Assembly (NCBI GenBank): GCA_045638645.1
Contig: JAZUBU010000013.1
Coordinates: forward strand, 1 to 40,723
Source of the DNA: JAGCJX01 sp045638645
Lineage (GTDB): Bacteria > Bacteroidota > Bacteroidia > Bacteroidales > UBA932
DNA: 40,723 bases
Direction: 5' to 3'
The first letter of the stretch is position 1, and every line of letters begins with the position of its first letter. The notes under the pieces are model-generated. The model made no database searches. It saw nothing but the letters and a program-made list of their open reading frames with translations, and was not told where the DNA came from. Positions 25,194 through 33,562 of this stretch are shown here, piece after piece. Made by a program: the position numbers and the translations under genes.

Positions 25194-26692
25194 GCGAGTG
25201 CGGCCTCCAGGACAGGGTCATCGGCTTGGTTCAAGACCTTGAAGTAAGTAGAGACTTCAAACAGACGACGTCCCAGCAAGGCCTTGATCAACGTCAACAG
25301 CGAAGCACGTGAAGGTTCCCATGCCTCAACCGGAGGCACATCGATCCCTCGGTTCCCAGCATACGACAACAAGGCCTCCAACCAAGGTGCCGCATTAAAG
25401 TCTGCCAGAAAGTCTGCCTCGGAAGGATAGTTTTGCTGCAAATCCTCTCGCAAGCGGTTGGCTTCGATATTGACGAATTCCATCATTGTACCGGATTGAA
25501 TCAAAGCCGCATAAAATGGTGTCAAAAAAGTAGTATCCTGAGCGACTGTACAATCGGGCGTAATACCGCCTCCCCCATACACCTTCCGGCGCAGACGAAG
25601 GGTTTCATACGTCAGCGTATCCTGGGCATATACCTGGCCTTGGTGCGTCGTATAGGGTCGTTGTACGATGCGGCCGGAGGGTGTATGGTACTGGGCAATC
25701 GTCAGACGCACCTGCGAGCCATCCACCAGCGGGAATCCCCGCTGCACCAGTCCCTTCCCAAATGTACGACGTCCTACCACCTGCCCCCGATCCCAATCTT
25801 GGATAGCTCCTGCTACAATCTCGCTGGCAGAAGCCGAATATTCATCGACCAGGACCACCAGAGGTCCCTGCTGGTACAGCCCTGTACCATCGGCATATTC
25901 GTACATGGGTTCAATGACCCGTCCCTGCGTCGAAACAATCAGTTCCCCAAAAGATAGAAATTGGTTGGCGACTTCCAGCGCTGCCTGCAAATAACCGCCG
26001 GAATTGCTTCTCAAATCCAGAATCACGCCCCTCGCCGGCAAATACTCCTGCAATGCTGCTTTCACCTCCTCTCCACTGGTTTTTGCAAAACGACTCAACT
26101 TCAAGTAAAGAAGATTATCCGAGGTCTTGTAAGCGGCGTCCAAGCTATGCAAGGGTATTTTGTCCCGTCGGACAACAAAATCCAACAGGCCGTCAGTCCC
26201 GCGACGCAGGACTTGCAAGCGAACACGACTGCCTTTTGGACCCCTCAAATAACCATGTACTTTCTCTATCGTCAAGGTCCGTCCCGAAATCATGGCACCC
26301 TCTACTCCGACAATTTTATCCCCTGGCAGCAAACCCACCTTTTCAGAGGGACCACCCGCTACCGTAGCTTGCACCACCAACGTATCGGAAATCAAGGCAA
26401 ACTCAATACCGATTCCATCAAACTCACCTTGCAACGGCTCGTTCATCGACCGGACATCGTCTGCCGAAATATAGGTTGAATGGGGATCCAACTGCTTCAA
26501 AACAGCCCGCAGTGCCTCATCCACCAACGGATCTGTAGACAAGGTATCCACATAGTATTCCTGCAAGAAGAAGAGGAGCTGGCCAAATTTCTGGGCAGCA
26601 ACATTGGGGGAGATACCCTGCGCCGACAAGCCCATCGAACAGCAAAGGACAAGGAGCAGCGCAATGGAAGAGAAACGATGACGAAAAGACAT
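25181..26692 (-). CDS. S41-family C-terminal processing peptidase
   Basis: Periplasmic protease of 503 residues with a signal peptide (MSFRHRFSSIALLLVLCCSM ... SAQG). A PDZ domain is seen around 90-165 (GIGIEFALISDTLVVQ ... GLLPGDKIVGVEG). The catalytic Ser/Lys pair fits SASASEIVAGA and FGKGLVQRG. Such proteases (CtpA/Prc type) trim the C-termini of envelope proteins and in some species regulate peptidoglycan hydrolases, which would suit the neighbouring MltG and glucosaminidase, though the genes are on opposite strands. It begins 4 bases after rnz, so it is probably the last gene of the rpsA-rnz operon. Confidence 0.93.
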   Translation of the reverse strand: MSFRHRFSSIALLLVLCCSMGLSAQGISPNVAAQKFGQLLFFLQEYYVDTLSTDPLVDEALRAVLKQLDPHSTYISADDVRSMNEPLQGEFDGIGIEFALISDTLVVQATVAGGPSEKVGLLPGDKIVGVEGAMISGRTLTIEKVHGYLRGPKGSRVRLQVLRRGTDGLLDFVVRRDKIPLHSLDAAYKTSDNLLYLKLSRFAKTSGEEVKAALQEYLPARGVILDLRSNSGGYLQAALEVANQFLSFGELIVSTQGRVIEPMYEYADGTGLYQQGPLVVLVDEYSASASEIVAGAIQDWDRGQVVGRRTFGKGLVQRGFPLVDGSQVRLTIAQYHTPSGRIVQRPYTTHQGQVYAQDTLTYETLRLRRKVYGGGGITPDCTVAQDTTFLTPFYAALIQSGTMMEFVNIEANRLREDLQQNYPSEADFLADFNAAPWLEALLSYAGNRGIDVPPVEAWEPSRASLLTLIKALLGRRLFEVSTYFKVLNQADDPVLEAALAYFD

Positions 26693-26696
26693 GAGA

Positions 26697-27629
26697 CTAG
26701 TTGTATTTTTTCAATGGAATTTCGAAGGTAGTCAGTTCTGTCGCAAGATCGGTATTGGGAAAGACCGAACGAGCCTCCTCCAAAAGCACCGACAAATCTT
26801 GATAACGGGCCGAAAAATGTCCGATCAACAAACGTCCCACACCGGCCTTTTCCGCACAAGTGGCCGCTTGGCGGGCCGTCGAATGCAAGGTAGTCGCCGC
26901 ATTCTCCCGTAGAGCCTCTGCGAACGTAGACTCGTGGTACAAGAGGTCCACCCCCTGAATCCACTGGGGCAATTTGGCAAAGGGTGCTGTATCGCTGCAA
27001 TAAGCGAACGAGCGGGGTTCCCAAGGTTTGTACGTAAACTCTTCGTGGCGCAAGATTGTACCATCTTCACGCTCCACATCCAGCCCCCGCTTCAGACAAG
27101 CCATCTCATGAATGGTCAGGTCATACTGCTGAACCAGTTCCTTACGGAGATTTTTCTCCGGTTCCTGTTCTGCAAAAAGAAATCCGTATGTTGGGGTACG
27201 ATGCCGCAAAGGGAAGGCATGTATTTTCAAATTTCGCAGGGTCGCTATTTCGGTCGGTTCTGTCACCGCTCCCAGCGAATGAAAAGCGATCTCAAACTTG
27301 ATTCCCTCACCGAATTCTGCCATGAAATAATCCAGGGTCCTCTGCAGGTCGGCGGGGCCATAGAGGTTCAACAAAGAGGTTCGTCCAATCATGCCCATGG
27401 AAGAGAGCAGACCAAAGAGTCCAAAGACATGATCCCCATGCATGTGTGAAATGAAGATGTGATCGATCTTCAAAAATGAAACACCCATCCGTCGCAAGCG
27501 TATCTGACAAGCCTCCCCACAGTCGATAAGGAACAAACGCCCACGTATGTTCAATACGTGAGCGCTTGGGTATCGATACACAGAAGGAGTCGCGGATGCT
27601 GTTCCTAACGGTGTATAGGAAAATTCCAT
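26697..27629 (-). CDS. rnz: Ribonuclease Z
   Basis: Metallo-beta-lactamase fold endoribonuclease of 310 residues that removes tRNA 3' trailers. The zinc motif is SHMHGDHVFGL (HxHxDH) near 62-72. Other histidines lie in YHEST and IGHFSARY. The N-terminus (LGTASATPSVYRYPSA) is typical of the tRNase Z group. Its ATG shares one base with the rpsA stop (TAATG), implying translational coupling. Since the tRNA-Thr in this window has an encoded CCA, the enzyme's main targets would be any tRNAs lacking CCA, or other RNAs. Confidence 0.95.
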   Translation of the reverse strand: MEFSYTPLGTASATPSVYRYPSAHVLNIRGRLFLIDCGEACQIRLRRMGVSFLKIDHIFISHMHGDHVFGLFGLLSSMGMIGRTSLLNLYGPADLQRTLDYFMAEFGEGIKFEIAFHSLGAVTEPTEIATLRNLKIHAFPLRHRTPTYGFLFAEQEPEKNLRKELVQQYDLTIHEMACLKRGLDVEREDGTILRHEEFTYKPWEPRSFAYCSDTAPFAKLPQWIQGVDLLYHESTFAEALRENAATTLHSTARQAATCAEKAGVGRLLIGHFSARYQDLSVLLEEARSVFPNTDLATELTTFEIPLKKYN

Positions 27630-29461
27630 TATTTATTTTGAGCGTTTTCCAATTCAGCTTTCAATGCTGCCAATTCAGAGATGTCACCCAAAGTGGTTTT
27701 TTCCAAGTTTGCTTTGAGTTTCTTCACTGCTTTTTGGGTTGCATCGGCTTCAGAGTTACGTTCTTTGGTTTCGCGGGGAGCGGGTTCTTCCCAAGTACGT
27801 ACGTGTGAAAGGCTGATCTTCTTGTTGGATTTGTTGAATTCAATCACTTTGAAAGCCAAAGTTTCACCTACGTTAGCAGAAGTACCGTCTTGTTTAGCCA
27901 AGTTCTTCAAAGAAGCAAAACCTTCCACACCTTCTTGCAAAGTTACGGTAGCACCCTTGTCAACGAAGTTGTTGATCACACCGTTGTGAACAGAACCCAA
28001 GGTGTAGATGGTTTCATATACATCCCAAGGATTTTCTTCCAATTGTTTGTGACCGAGGCTCAAACGGCGGTTTTCTTGATCCACTTCCAAAACAACCACT
28101 TCCAATTTTTCACCGATTGAAGTGAATTCAGAAGGATGTTTGATTTTCTTGGTCCAAGACAAGTCGCTGATGTGTACCAAACCGTCAACGCCTTCTTCCA
28201 ATTCTACGAATACACCGAAGTTGGTGAAGTTACGTACAATGGCAGTATGTTTAGAGTTGATGGGGTATTTTTCAGTGATAGCTGCCCACGGATCTGCTTT
28301 GAGTTGTTTGATACCGAGAGACATTTTCTTTTCTTCACGGTCGAGGGTCAAAATAACAGCCTCAACTTCGTCACCCACTTTCAAGAAATCTTGTGCGCTG
28401 CGCAAGTGCAATGACCAAGACATTTCAGAAACGTGGATCAAACCTTCAACACCCGGTTGTACTTCGATGAACGCACCGTAATCAGCGATTACAACAACAC
28501 GACCTTTCACACGGTCACCTACGTTCAAGTTAGCATCCAAAGTTTCCCAAGGGTGAGCGCTGAGTTGTTTCAAACCAAGAGCGATGCGTTTGGTTTCTTC
28601 ATCGAAGTCCAAAATAACCACTTTGATTTTTTCTTCCATCTTAACCACTTCTTCAGGGTTGCTGATGCGGCCCCATGACAAGTCAGTGATGTGGATCAAT
28701 CCGTCAACACCACCCAAGTCTACGAACACACCGTAAGGAGTGATATTCTTAACAACACCTTCCAATACTTGACCTTTTTCAAGTTTAGCGATGATGTCTG
28801 CTTTTTGAGCTTCAATTTCAGCTTCGATCAGCACTTTGTGTGATACAACCACGTTGCGGAATTCGTTGTTGATCTTAACGATCTTGAAGTCCATGGTCTT
28901 GTTAACGAATACATCGTAGTCTTTGATCGGACGAACGTCAATTTGAGAACCGGGCAAGAAGGCTTCGATTCCGAATACGTCAACGATCATACCGCCTTTG
29001 GTACGGCATTTAACATAACCTTTGATGATGTCGTCTTTTTCGAAGGCTTCGTTCACTTTATCCCATGAGCGGAGTGAACGTGCTTTCTTGTGCGAGAGAA
29101 TGAGTTGACCTTTTTTGTCTTCTGCATTTTCTACGTAAACTTCTACTTTATCACCTACTTTCAAATCCGGATTGTAACGGAATTCGTTGATGTTGATGAT
29201 ACCTTCGCTCTTGTAACCGATGTTAACGAGTACTTCGCGTTTGTTCATGCCCATTACAACACCTTCTACAACTTCGTTTTCAATTACTTTGGACAAAGTT
29301 TGGTTGTAGCTTTCTTCAACAGTGGTTTTGTCCATGTTGTAGGGAGCATCGTTTTCAAAAGCATCCCAGTCAAATTTGTCAACCGGAATGGATGCATTGC
29401 TCTTACGTTGGGGAGTAAGAATCAATTTTTCAGTTTCCTGAATTTGGTTTTCGTTTGTCAT
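27629..29461 (-). CDS. rpsA: Ribosomal protein S1
   Basis: Protein of 610 residues with about six S1 repeats beginning near residue 55. Repeats are recognisable by GVVMGMNKREVLVNIGYKSE, GVVKNITPYGVFVDLGGVDG, GRVVVIADYGAFIEVQPG and AIVRNFTNFGVFVELEEG, each followed by GLIHITDLSW- or GLVHISDLSW-like ends. The first two repeats are less typical, as in other S1 proteins. The C-terminal tail (about 555-610) is rich in Lys and Glu. Codon use is visibly biased, as expected of a highly expressed gene. It has the best full promoter in the window and a hairpin at the 5' end of its leader. Confidence 0.96.
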   Translation of the reverse strand: MTNENQIQETEKLILTPQRKSNASIPVDKFDWDAFENDAPYNMDKTTVEESYNQTLSKVIENEVVEGVVMGMNKREVLVNIGYKSEGIININEFRYNPDLKVGDKVEVYVENAEDKKGQLILSHKKARSLRSWDKVNEAFEKDDIIKGYVKCRTKGGMIVDVFGIEAFLPGSQIDVRPIKDYDVFVNKTMDFKIVKINNEFRNVVVSHKVLIEAEIEAQKADIIAKLEKGQVLEGVVKNITPYGVFVDLGGVDGLIHITDLSWGRISNPEEVVKMEEKIKVVILDFDEETKRIALGLKQLSAHPWETLDANLNVGDRVKGRVVVIADYGAFIEVQPGVEGLIHVSEMSWSLHLRSAQDFLKVGDEVEAVILTLDREEKKMSLGIKQLKADPWAAITEKYPINSKHTAIVRNFTNFGVFVELEEGVDGLVHISDLSWTKKIKHPSEFTSIGEKLEVVVLEVDQENRRLSLGHKQLEENPWDVYETIYTLGSVHNGVINNFVDKGATVTLQEGVEGFASLKNLAKQDGTSANVGETLAFKVIEFNKSNKKISLSHVRTWEEPAPRETKERNSEADATQKAVKKLKANLEKTTLGDISELAALKAELENAQNK

Positions 29462-29504
29462 TTCTAAATTAATTAAACAACAAGGGGTTAGACATTATTT
29501 ATAA

Positions 29505-29519
29505 TCCTCATTTTGAGGA
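29505..29519 (-). promoter_or_regulatory. Hairpin at the 5' end of the rpsA leader
   Basis: TCCTCA (29505-29510) and TGAGGA (29514-29519) form a perfect 6-bp stem with a 3-base loop, within the first bases of the predicted rpsA transcript. It could stabilise the mRNA or take part in autoregulation by S1; neither is shown. Confidence 0.45.
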
Positions 29520-29523
29520 GGCG

Positions 29524-29554
29524 CAAAAGTACAACTATTTTGGAGATTTGCAAA
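29524..29554 (-). promoter_or_regulatory. Promoter of rpsA (complete -33/-7)
   Basis: On the minus strand TTTG (29551-29554) and TACTTTTG (29524-29531) are separated by exactly 19 bases, a full match to the Bacteroidetes housekeeping promoter. The predicted start near 29518 gives a leader of about 57 nt. Confidence 0.75.
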
Positions 29555-29558
29555 AAAA

Positions 29559-30506
29559 TCAGAGCATTTTCTTGCGTCGGAACACAAAGAGAATCACACC
29601 AATGAGCGAAACCATCAACGAGACGATGAGCAGGAAATCCCATTTGCCACCAATGAGGGGCAAATCGATGTTCATACCATACAAACTGGCCACCAACGTC
29701 GGGGGCATCAACAACAAGGAAACCAAGGTAAAGACCTTCATGATCTTGTTCTGGTCCAAGTTGATCAAACCGAGTACCGTATTTTGCAGGTACTCCAGAC
29801 GTTCAAAACTAAAATTCGTATGGTTGATGAGGGAAGCAACGTCCTTGATGATAACGTTCAATTTCGCATACACATCCCGGGGAAACTTATCGCTCTTGAG
29901 AATCGCCGAAATCATACGCTGTTTGTCCACGACGTTCTCCCGAACCAACATCGTATTCTCTTGCAATTGATTGATATCCAAGAGCAAATTCTCATTTACA
30001 TCTTCACCGGCACTGACTTTTTTGCTGTAACGTGCAATTTCCTTCGCCATCAACTCGATCATATCCGCATCCAAGTCAATCCGATTTTCCAGGATGCCCA
30101 CGAAAATATGGTAACCGGTCGGATACAACTTGTAATTGATCTGAATCTTGCGTTGGATGTCGGTAAAACTCCGCAATTGGACGTGGCGGATGGTCACGAT
30201 GATCCCTTCACACAAAATGAAAGAAACCGCTTCCATGGAATAACTGTCCGGACCGGGCATCAAGAAGTTGGTGTTGGCGAAGATGGTGGTCTCCGTCTCC
30301 GAATAACGGGATGAACTCTCGATCTCTTCCGCCTGAGCGCGGCTTTGCAAGGTGGTATTCAGAAAGGCTTCGACAGCTCGCTTTTCCTCCCCGGTCGGGC
30401 TGAACATATCCATCCACACAACATCATCGAAACCGAGTTCGTCCAACAAATCGGTGGATGTTGCTGTATTGATCTGTCCTTTGTATTTGTAGAAAATTTG
30501 AATCAT
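29559..30506 (-). CDS. corA: CorA-type magnesium/cobalt transporter
   Basis: Protein of 315 residues. A large cytoplasmic N-terminal domain (about 1-250) precedes two C-terminal membrane helices (about 254-274 and 288-308) joined by a loop. The signature GMN occurs as YGMNIDLP at the end of the first helix. Family members are pentameric magnesium channels gated by intracellular magnesium. The start at 30506 (MIQIFYKYKGQINT) lies below a leader of about 255 nt containing a small ORF and a hairpin, so expression may be controlled after initiation. mntP upstream ends 306 bases away. Confidence 0.94.
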   Translation of the reverse strand: MIQIFYKYKGQINTATSTDLLDELGFDDVVWMDMFSPTGEEKRAVEAFLNTTLQSRAQAEEIESSSRYSETETTIFANTNFLMPGPDSYSMEAVSFILCEGIIVTIRHVQLRSFTDIQRKIQINYKLYPTGYHIFVGILENRIDLDADMIELMAKEIARYSKKVSAGEDVNENLLLDINQLQENTMLVRENVVDKQRMISAILKSDKFPRDVYAKLNVIIKDVASLINHTNFSFERLEYLQNTVLGLINLDQNKIMKVFTLVSLLLMPPTLVASLYGMNIDLPLIGGKWDFLLIVSLMVSLIGVILFVFRRKKML

Positions 30507-30540
30507 AAATCCTAGGTCTTGATGTTAGCATTCCGTAAAC

Positions 30541-30585
30541 GAGTCCTGTATCGGTACAGGAACCACAGAAACTAACGTCGGACTC
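30541..30585 (-). promoter_or_regulatory. Hairpin with alternative pairing in the corA leader
   Basis: TCCTGTA (30544-30550) and TACAGGA (30555-30561) form a perfect 7-bp stem with a four-base loop 38 bases before the corA ATG. GAGTCC (30541-30546) can instead pair with GGACTC (30580-30585), and the two pairings share bases. This resembles a switchable leader, but no named riboswitch is recognised and no T-run follows. Confidence 0.4.
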
Positions 30586-30694
30586 TGGATTTAATCAAAG
30601 ACAGGAGAAGACCCGAAACAAGGAAATAGGCGCAACACAAAAATCCGGAACCCTTACCGACAAAGGATTCGGAGAAGAAAGCCCAGGCTCTCAT
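30572..30694 (-). CDS. Candidate small single-helix membrane protein in the corA leader
   Basis: A 40-codon ORF from ATG 30694 to TAG 30572. It begins MRAWAFFSESFVGKGSG, continues with a 17-residue hydrophobic helix (FLCCAYFLVSGLLLSLI) and ends with a basic tail KSRVRR. An in-frame ATG at 30724 would add ten residues. The composition is that of a genuine small membrane protein with its C-terminus inside. It follows a perfect -7 box with a leader of about 37 nt (from 30724) or 67 nt (from 30694) and ends 65 bases before corA. It could be a leader peptide or a regulator of CorA, like known magnesium-stress small proteins, but I recognise no homologue and its function is unknown. Confidence 0.5.
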   Translation of the reverse strand: MRAWAFFSESFVGKGSGFLCCAYFLVSGLLLSLIKSRVRR

Positions 30695-30766
30695 CCGTGA
30701 TATTGCTACTGCACCAACTGACATAGTCGTCCATATCGAATCTTAAAAATCTCCAGTTTATCGTGG

Positions 30767-30774
30767 CAAAGTTA
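30767..30774 (-). promoter_or_regulatory. -7 box for the corA leader transcript
   Basis: TAACTTTG on the minus strand is a perfect match 38 bases after mntP ends. It predicts transcription from about 30761, giving corA a leader of about 255 nt. Confidence 0.5.
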
Positions 30775-30812
30775 TAAAATTATTTTTTGCAGACCAAGTT
30801 TACTCGAAAAGA

Positions 30813-31391
30813 TCAGACCAACAAATGCTCCACCAGGACCTTGATCCCAATGCAGACAAGAATCAGACCTCCCATCGCCCCCACTTTTCCTCCGACCCGA
30901 TTCCCGATAAAACGGCCAAAACGCAAACCGGCCACCGAGGCCAACGCCGTAATGCCGAAAATCAAAACCAGGCCGCTCAGTATTTTCACCGGCTGCAACT
31001 CAATCATCGCCAAAGAAATACCCACAGCGAGGGCATCAATACTGGTCGCCACCGACATGGCTACCATGGTCTTACGCTTCGTCAGATCGATACAGTCCCT
31101 ATCGCCAGCTTCCTGGGAGGAAAACGCATCGCGAATCATTTTTCCTCCCAGATAGACCAAGAGTCCAAAGGCTATCCAATGGTCAAAACGTCCAATGTAT
31201 CCGATGACACTCTCGCCCAACATCAAACCGATGAACGTAAAGAATGTCTGAAAAATTGCAAACGACATCCAGATCTCAACCCGCTTCCAGTAAGAACAAG
31301 AAACAGGCAAACAAATGCCGCCGGAAATGGAGACAGCAAACGTATCAAAGGACAAGCTGACGGCTAAAAGAACCAATTCTACCCAGGTCAT
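30813..31391 (-). CDS. mntP: MntP-type manganese efflux pump
   Basis: Six-helix membrane protein of 192 residues from the ATG at 31391 (MTWVELVLLAVSLSFDTFAV); a GTG two codons earlier overlaps the symporter stop and is less likely. The duplicated halves each carry the conserved acidic motif: SFDTFAVSISGG near 15-26 and ATSIDALAVGIS in the second half. MntP exports manganese. The manganese riboswitch (yybP-ykoY type) that precedes mntP in some bacteria is absent, since the symporter gene ends just 5 bases upstream. It appears co-transcribed with recR and the symporter. Confidence 0.92.
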   Translation of the reverse strand: MTWVELVLLAVSLSFDTFAVSISGGICLPVSCSYWKRVEIWMSFAIFQTFFTFIGLMLGESVIGYIGRFDHWIAFGLLVYLGGKMIRDAFSSQEAGDRDCIDLTKRKTMVAMSVATSIDALAVGISLAMIELQPVKILSGLVLIFGITALASVAGLRFGRFIGNRVGGKVGAMGGLILVCIGIKVLVEHLLV

Positions 31392-31396
31392 GGACA

Positions 31397-32920
31397 CTAC
31401 TTATTGGCTGGACGGCTAAACAACAACATGCCCAGGAAACTCAACAAACCGTTCACCAACAAAATGGTAAAACCGAAGCCGAAGCCCAACCATTCACGGC
31501 CAGCCCAGTCCAGCACATAACACAAGACCGGTGCTGCAATGGCCACATAGGGCATGACGGCATCCCTAACCTGACGTTTGGTCAGGATTCCGAAGAAGAA
31601 GAAGCCCAGCAACGGTCCATAGGTGTACGACGCTAATTTGTAAACCAGGTCAATCACGGTATCGTTGTTGATCCAATACAGCACAACAATGGCAGCAAAA
31701 AACAGGAACGCGAAACCGGCATGTGCCCATTGGCGGATTTTCAGTTTGCGCTCTTCTGCCAGATCCTGACGGCTGTTGAAGCCCATAAAGTCAATGCAGA
31801 ACGAAGTGGTCAGGGAGGTCAAAGCTCCCCCAGCGCTCGGGTAAGAGGCCGAGATCAGACCGATGATAAAGAACAATCCGACACCCAGACCCAAATATTG
31901 GCTGGCCACCACAGGGAACAACTTGTCCGTTTGTGCCTTGGTAAAGACACCCGCCGCATCGGCCAGTCCGATTCCACTCATTCCGCCCAATTTGCTGCTC
32001 ACAAAAACAGCCAGAACCGCACCCAACAGCAAGAAGAAATAGTTTACCAGAACAATGGTGATGCTGGTGGTGTAAATGTTCTTTTGGGCATCTTTGATAT
32101 TCTTACATGCCAGGTTCTTCTGCATCATCTCCTGGTCCAGACCGGTCATCACAATGGTCATAAAAATCCCGGCAATGAACTGCTTGACAGAGTTGGTTGC
32201 ACTGCTCCAGGTCATATCGAACCAATTGCTGAAACCGGTACCTGCGATGTTCGGATTCTCAGCTCCTTGAATGGCAGAAAACATCGCACCCAGATTCCAG
32301 TCCATTTCCCGGCAAATGGCAAAAATAGTCAAGCCCACAGCCAGCAACATGAACGTCGTTTGCAAGACGTCGGTCCAGATGATGGTCTTTACCCCGCCCT
32401 TGAACGTATACAGGAAAATCAAAAGCATGAACAGGAAGGCCACGACCCAAAACGGCACAGTCCCCTCCGGCAAAAAGGTATGCAACACCAGTACAACCAC
32501 AAAGATACGAACGGCTGCACCCAAGATTCTGGAAACCATAAAGACTGCAGCGCCTGTCCGATAGGTCAGGAACCCAAAACGCTTCTCCAGGTACGTATAA
32601 ATGGAGGTCAGATTCATCCGGTAATACAGCGGTAACAGCACCTGTGCAATGACCACGTATCCCACGACAAAACCCAGCACCAAAGGCATGTAATAAAAGT
32701 TCTGGTTCAACACATTTCCCGGCACCGAGATAAAGGTCACACCGGAGATAGACGTTCCCACCATTCCATAAGCGACAATGTACCAAGGGGCTTTCTTGTC
32801 TCCCGAGAAATAGGAATTACTACCCGACTTGCGGGAACTTAACCACGATACCACGAACAACAGGATCGTGTACGCGGTGAAGGCTGTCAACAGCCAGGAC
32901 AAAGGAAAGGAATGTTGCAT
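31397..32920 (-). CDS. Sodium:solute symporter (SSS family)
   Basis: Membrane protein of 507 residues with about 13 hydrophobic helices. SSS hallmarks include the unwound first core helix region GMVGTSISGVTFISVPGN, the GGVKTIIWTDVLQTTFM segment and SASYPSAGGALTSLTTSF in the sodium-site helix. It imports a small solute with sodium. The substrate cannot be read from sequence; the nearby murQ-kinase pair raises an amino sugar as a possibility. The start is 2 bases after the recR stop, so the two genes are coupled. Confidence 0.93.
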   Translation of the reverse strand: MQHSFPLSWLLTAFTAYTILLFVVSWLSSRKSGSNSYFSGDKKAPWYIVAYGMVGTSISGVTFISVPGNVLNQNFYYMPLVLGFVVGYVVIAQVLLPLYYRMNLTSIYTYLEKRFGFLTYRTGAAVFMVSRILGAAVRIFVVVLVLHTFLPEGTVPFWVVAFLFMLLIFLYTFKGGVKTIIWTDVLQTTFMLLAVGLTIFAICREMDWNLGAMFSAIQGAENPNIAGTGFSNWFDMTWSSATNSVKQFIAGIFMTIVMTGLDQEMMQKNLACKNIKDAQKNIYTTSITIVLVNYFFLLLGAVLAVFVSSKLGGMSGIGLADAAGVFTKAQTDKLFPVVASQYLGLGVGLFFIIGLISASYPSAGGALTSLTTSFCIDFMGFNSRQDLAEERKLKIRQWAHAGFAFLFFAAIVVLYWINNDTVIDLVYKLASYTYGPLLGFFFFGILTKRQVRDAVMPYVAIAAPVLCYVLDWAGREWLGFGFGFTILLVNGLLSFLGMLLFSRPANK

Positions 32921-32922
32921 AA

Positions 32923-33549
32923 CTAAAAATTGGGTGTAAATAGTTGTCGGTTTGCGATGGATTTGCTCAGGGTCAGCTGATCGGCATACTCCAGATCATC
33001 CCCAAATCCAACTCCTCGGGCAATGGCCGATACCGTAACCGAATATCCGGCCAAAAGTTTATAGATGTAAAATGATGTCGTCTCTCCCTCCATATCGGTA
33101 CTCAAGGTCAAAATCACCTCCCGAACATCCCCGCTCTTGACGCGTTCCACCAATTGGTTCAAGGTCAAATCAGACGGACCGATACCATCCATGGGAGAAA
33201 TCACTCCCCCCAAAACATGATACACCCCCCGATACTCACCGGTAGCTTCAATGCTCAGGACATCCCGGATACTTTCTACGACACAGAGGGTCGTGTGATC
33301 ACGGTGCTGATCCCGACAAATCGGACAGACTTCGTCGTCAGAAATCATGGAACAAACCTGACAATGACGGACCTCTTTGCGAAACTTGTCCAAAGAGGTT
33401 ACAAACAACGAAACCCGCTCCTGGGGCTGTTTCAGCAAATGGAGAGCATAGCGCAAGGCCGTTTTTTTACCCACACCGGGCAAGGACGCAAATTGCTCCA
33501 CCGCAGCTTGCAAGAGCTGGGATGGAGCATTGGGTTCAAGACGCATCAT
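32923..33549 (-). CDS. recR: Recombination mediator RecR
   Basis: DNA repair protein of 208 residues that works with RecO (and RecF) to load RecA on gapped DNA. The N-terminal helix-hairpin-helix (FASLPGVGKKTALRYALHLL), a C4 zinc finger (CQVCSMISDDEVCPIC) and the Toprim domain (LCVVESIRDVLSIEATGEYRG ...) appear in the usual order. Two consecutive ATG codons (33549, 33546) are possible starts. It lies 13 bases after murQ. Confidence 0.97.
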   Translation of the reverse strand: MMRLEPNAPSQLLQAAVEQFASLPGVGKKTALRYALHLLKQPQERVSLFVTSLDKFRKEVRHCQVCSMISDDEVCPICRDQHRDHTTLCVVESIRDVLSIEATGEYRGVYHVLGGVISPMDGIGPSDLTLNQLVERVKSGDVREVILTLSTDMEGETTSFYIYKLLAGYSVTVSAIARGVGFGDDLEYADQLTLSKSIANRQLFTPNF

Positions 33550-33562
33550 TCAAACAACACGT

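Noticed and set aside
30775..30812. Manganese riboswitch near mntP
   Set aside because: mntP is preceded within 5 bases by the symporter gene, and the leader below mntP belongs to corA and shows no recognisable yybP-ykoY motif.
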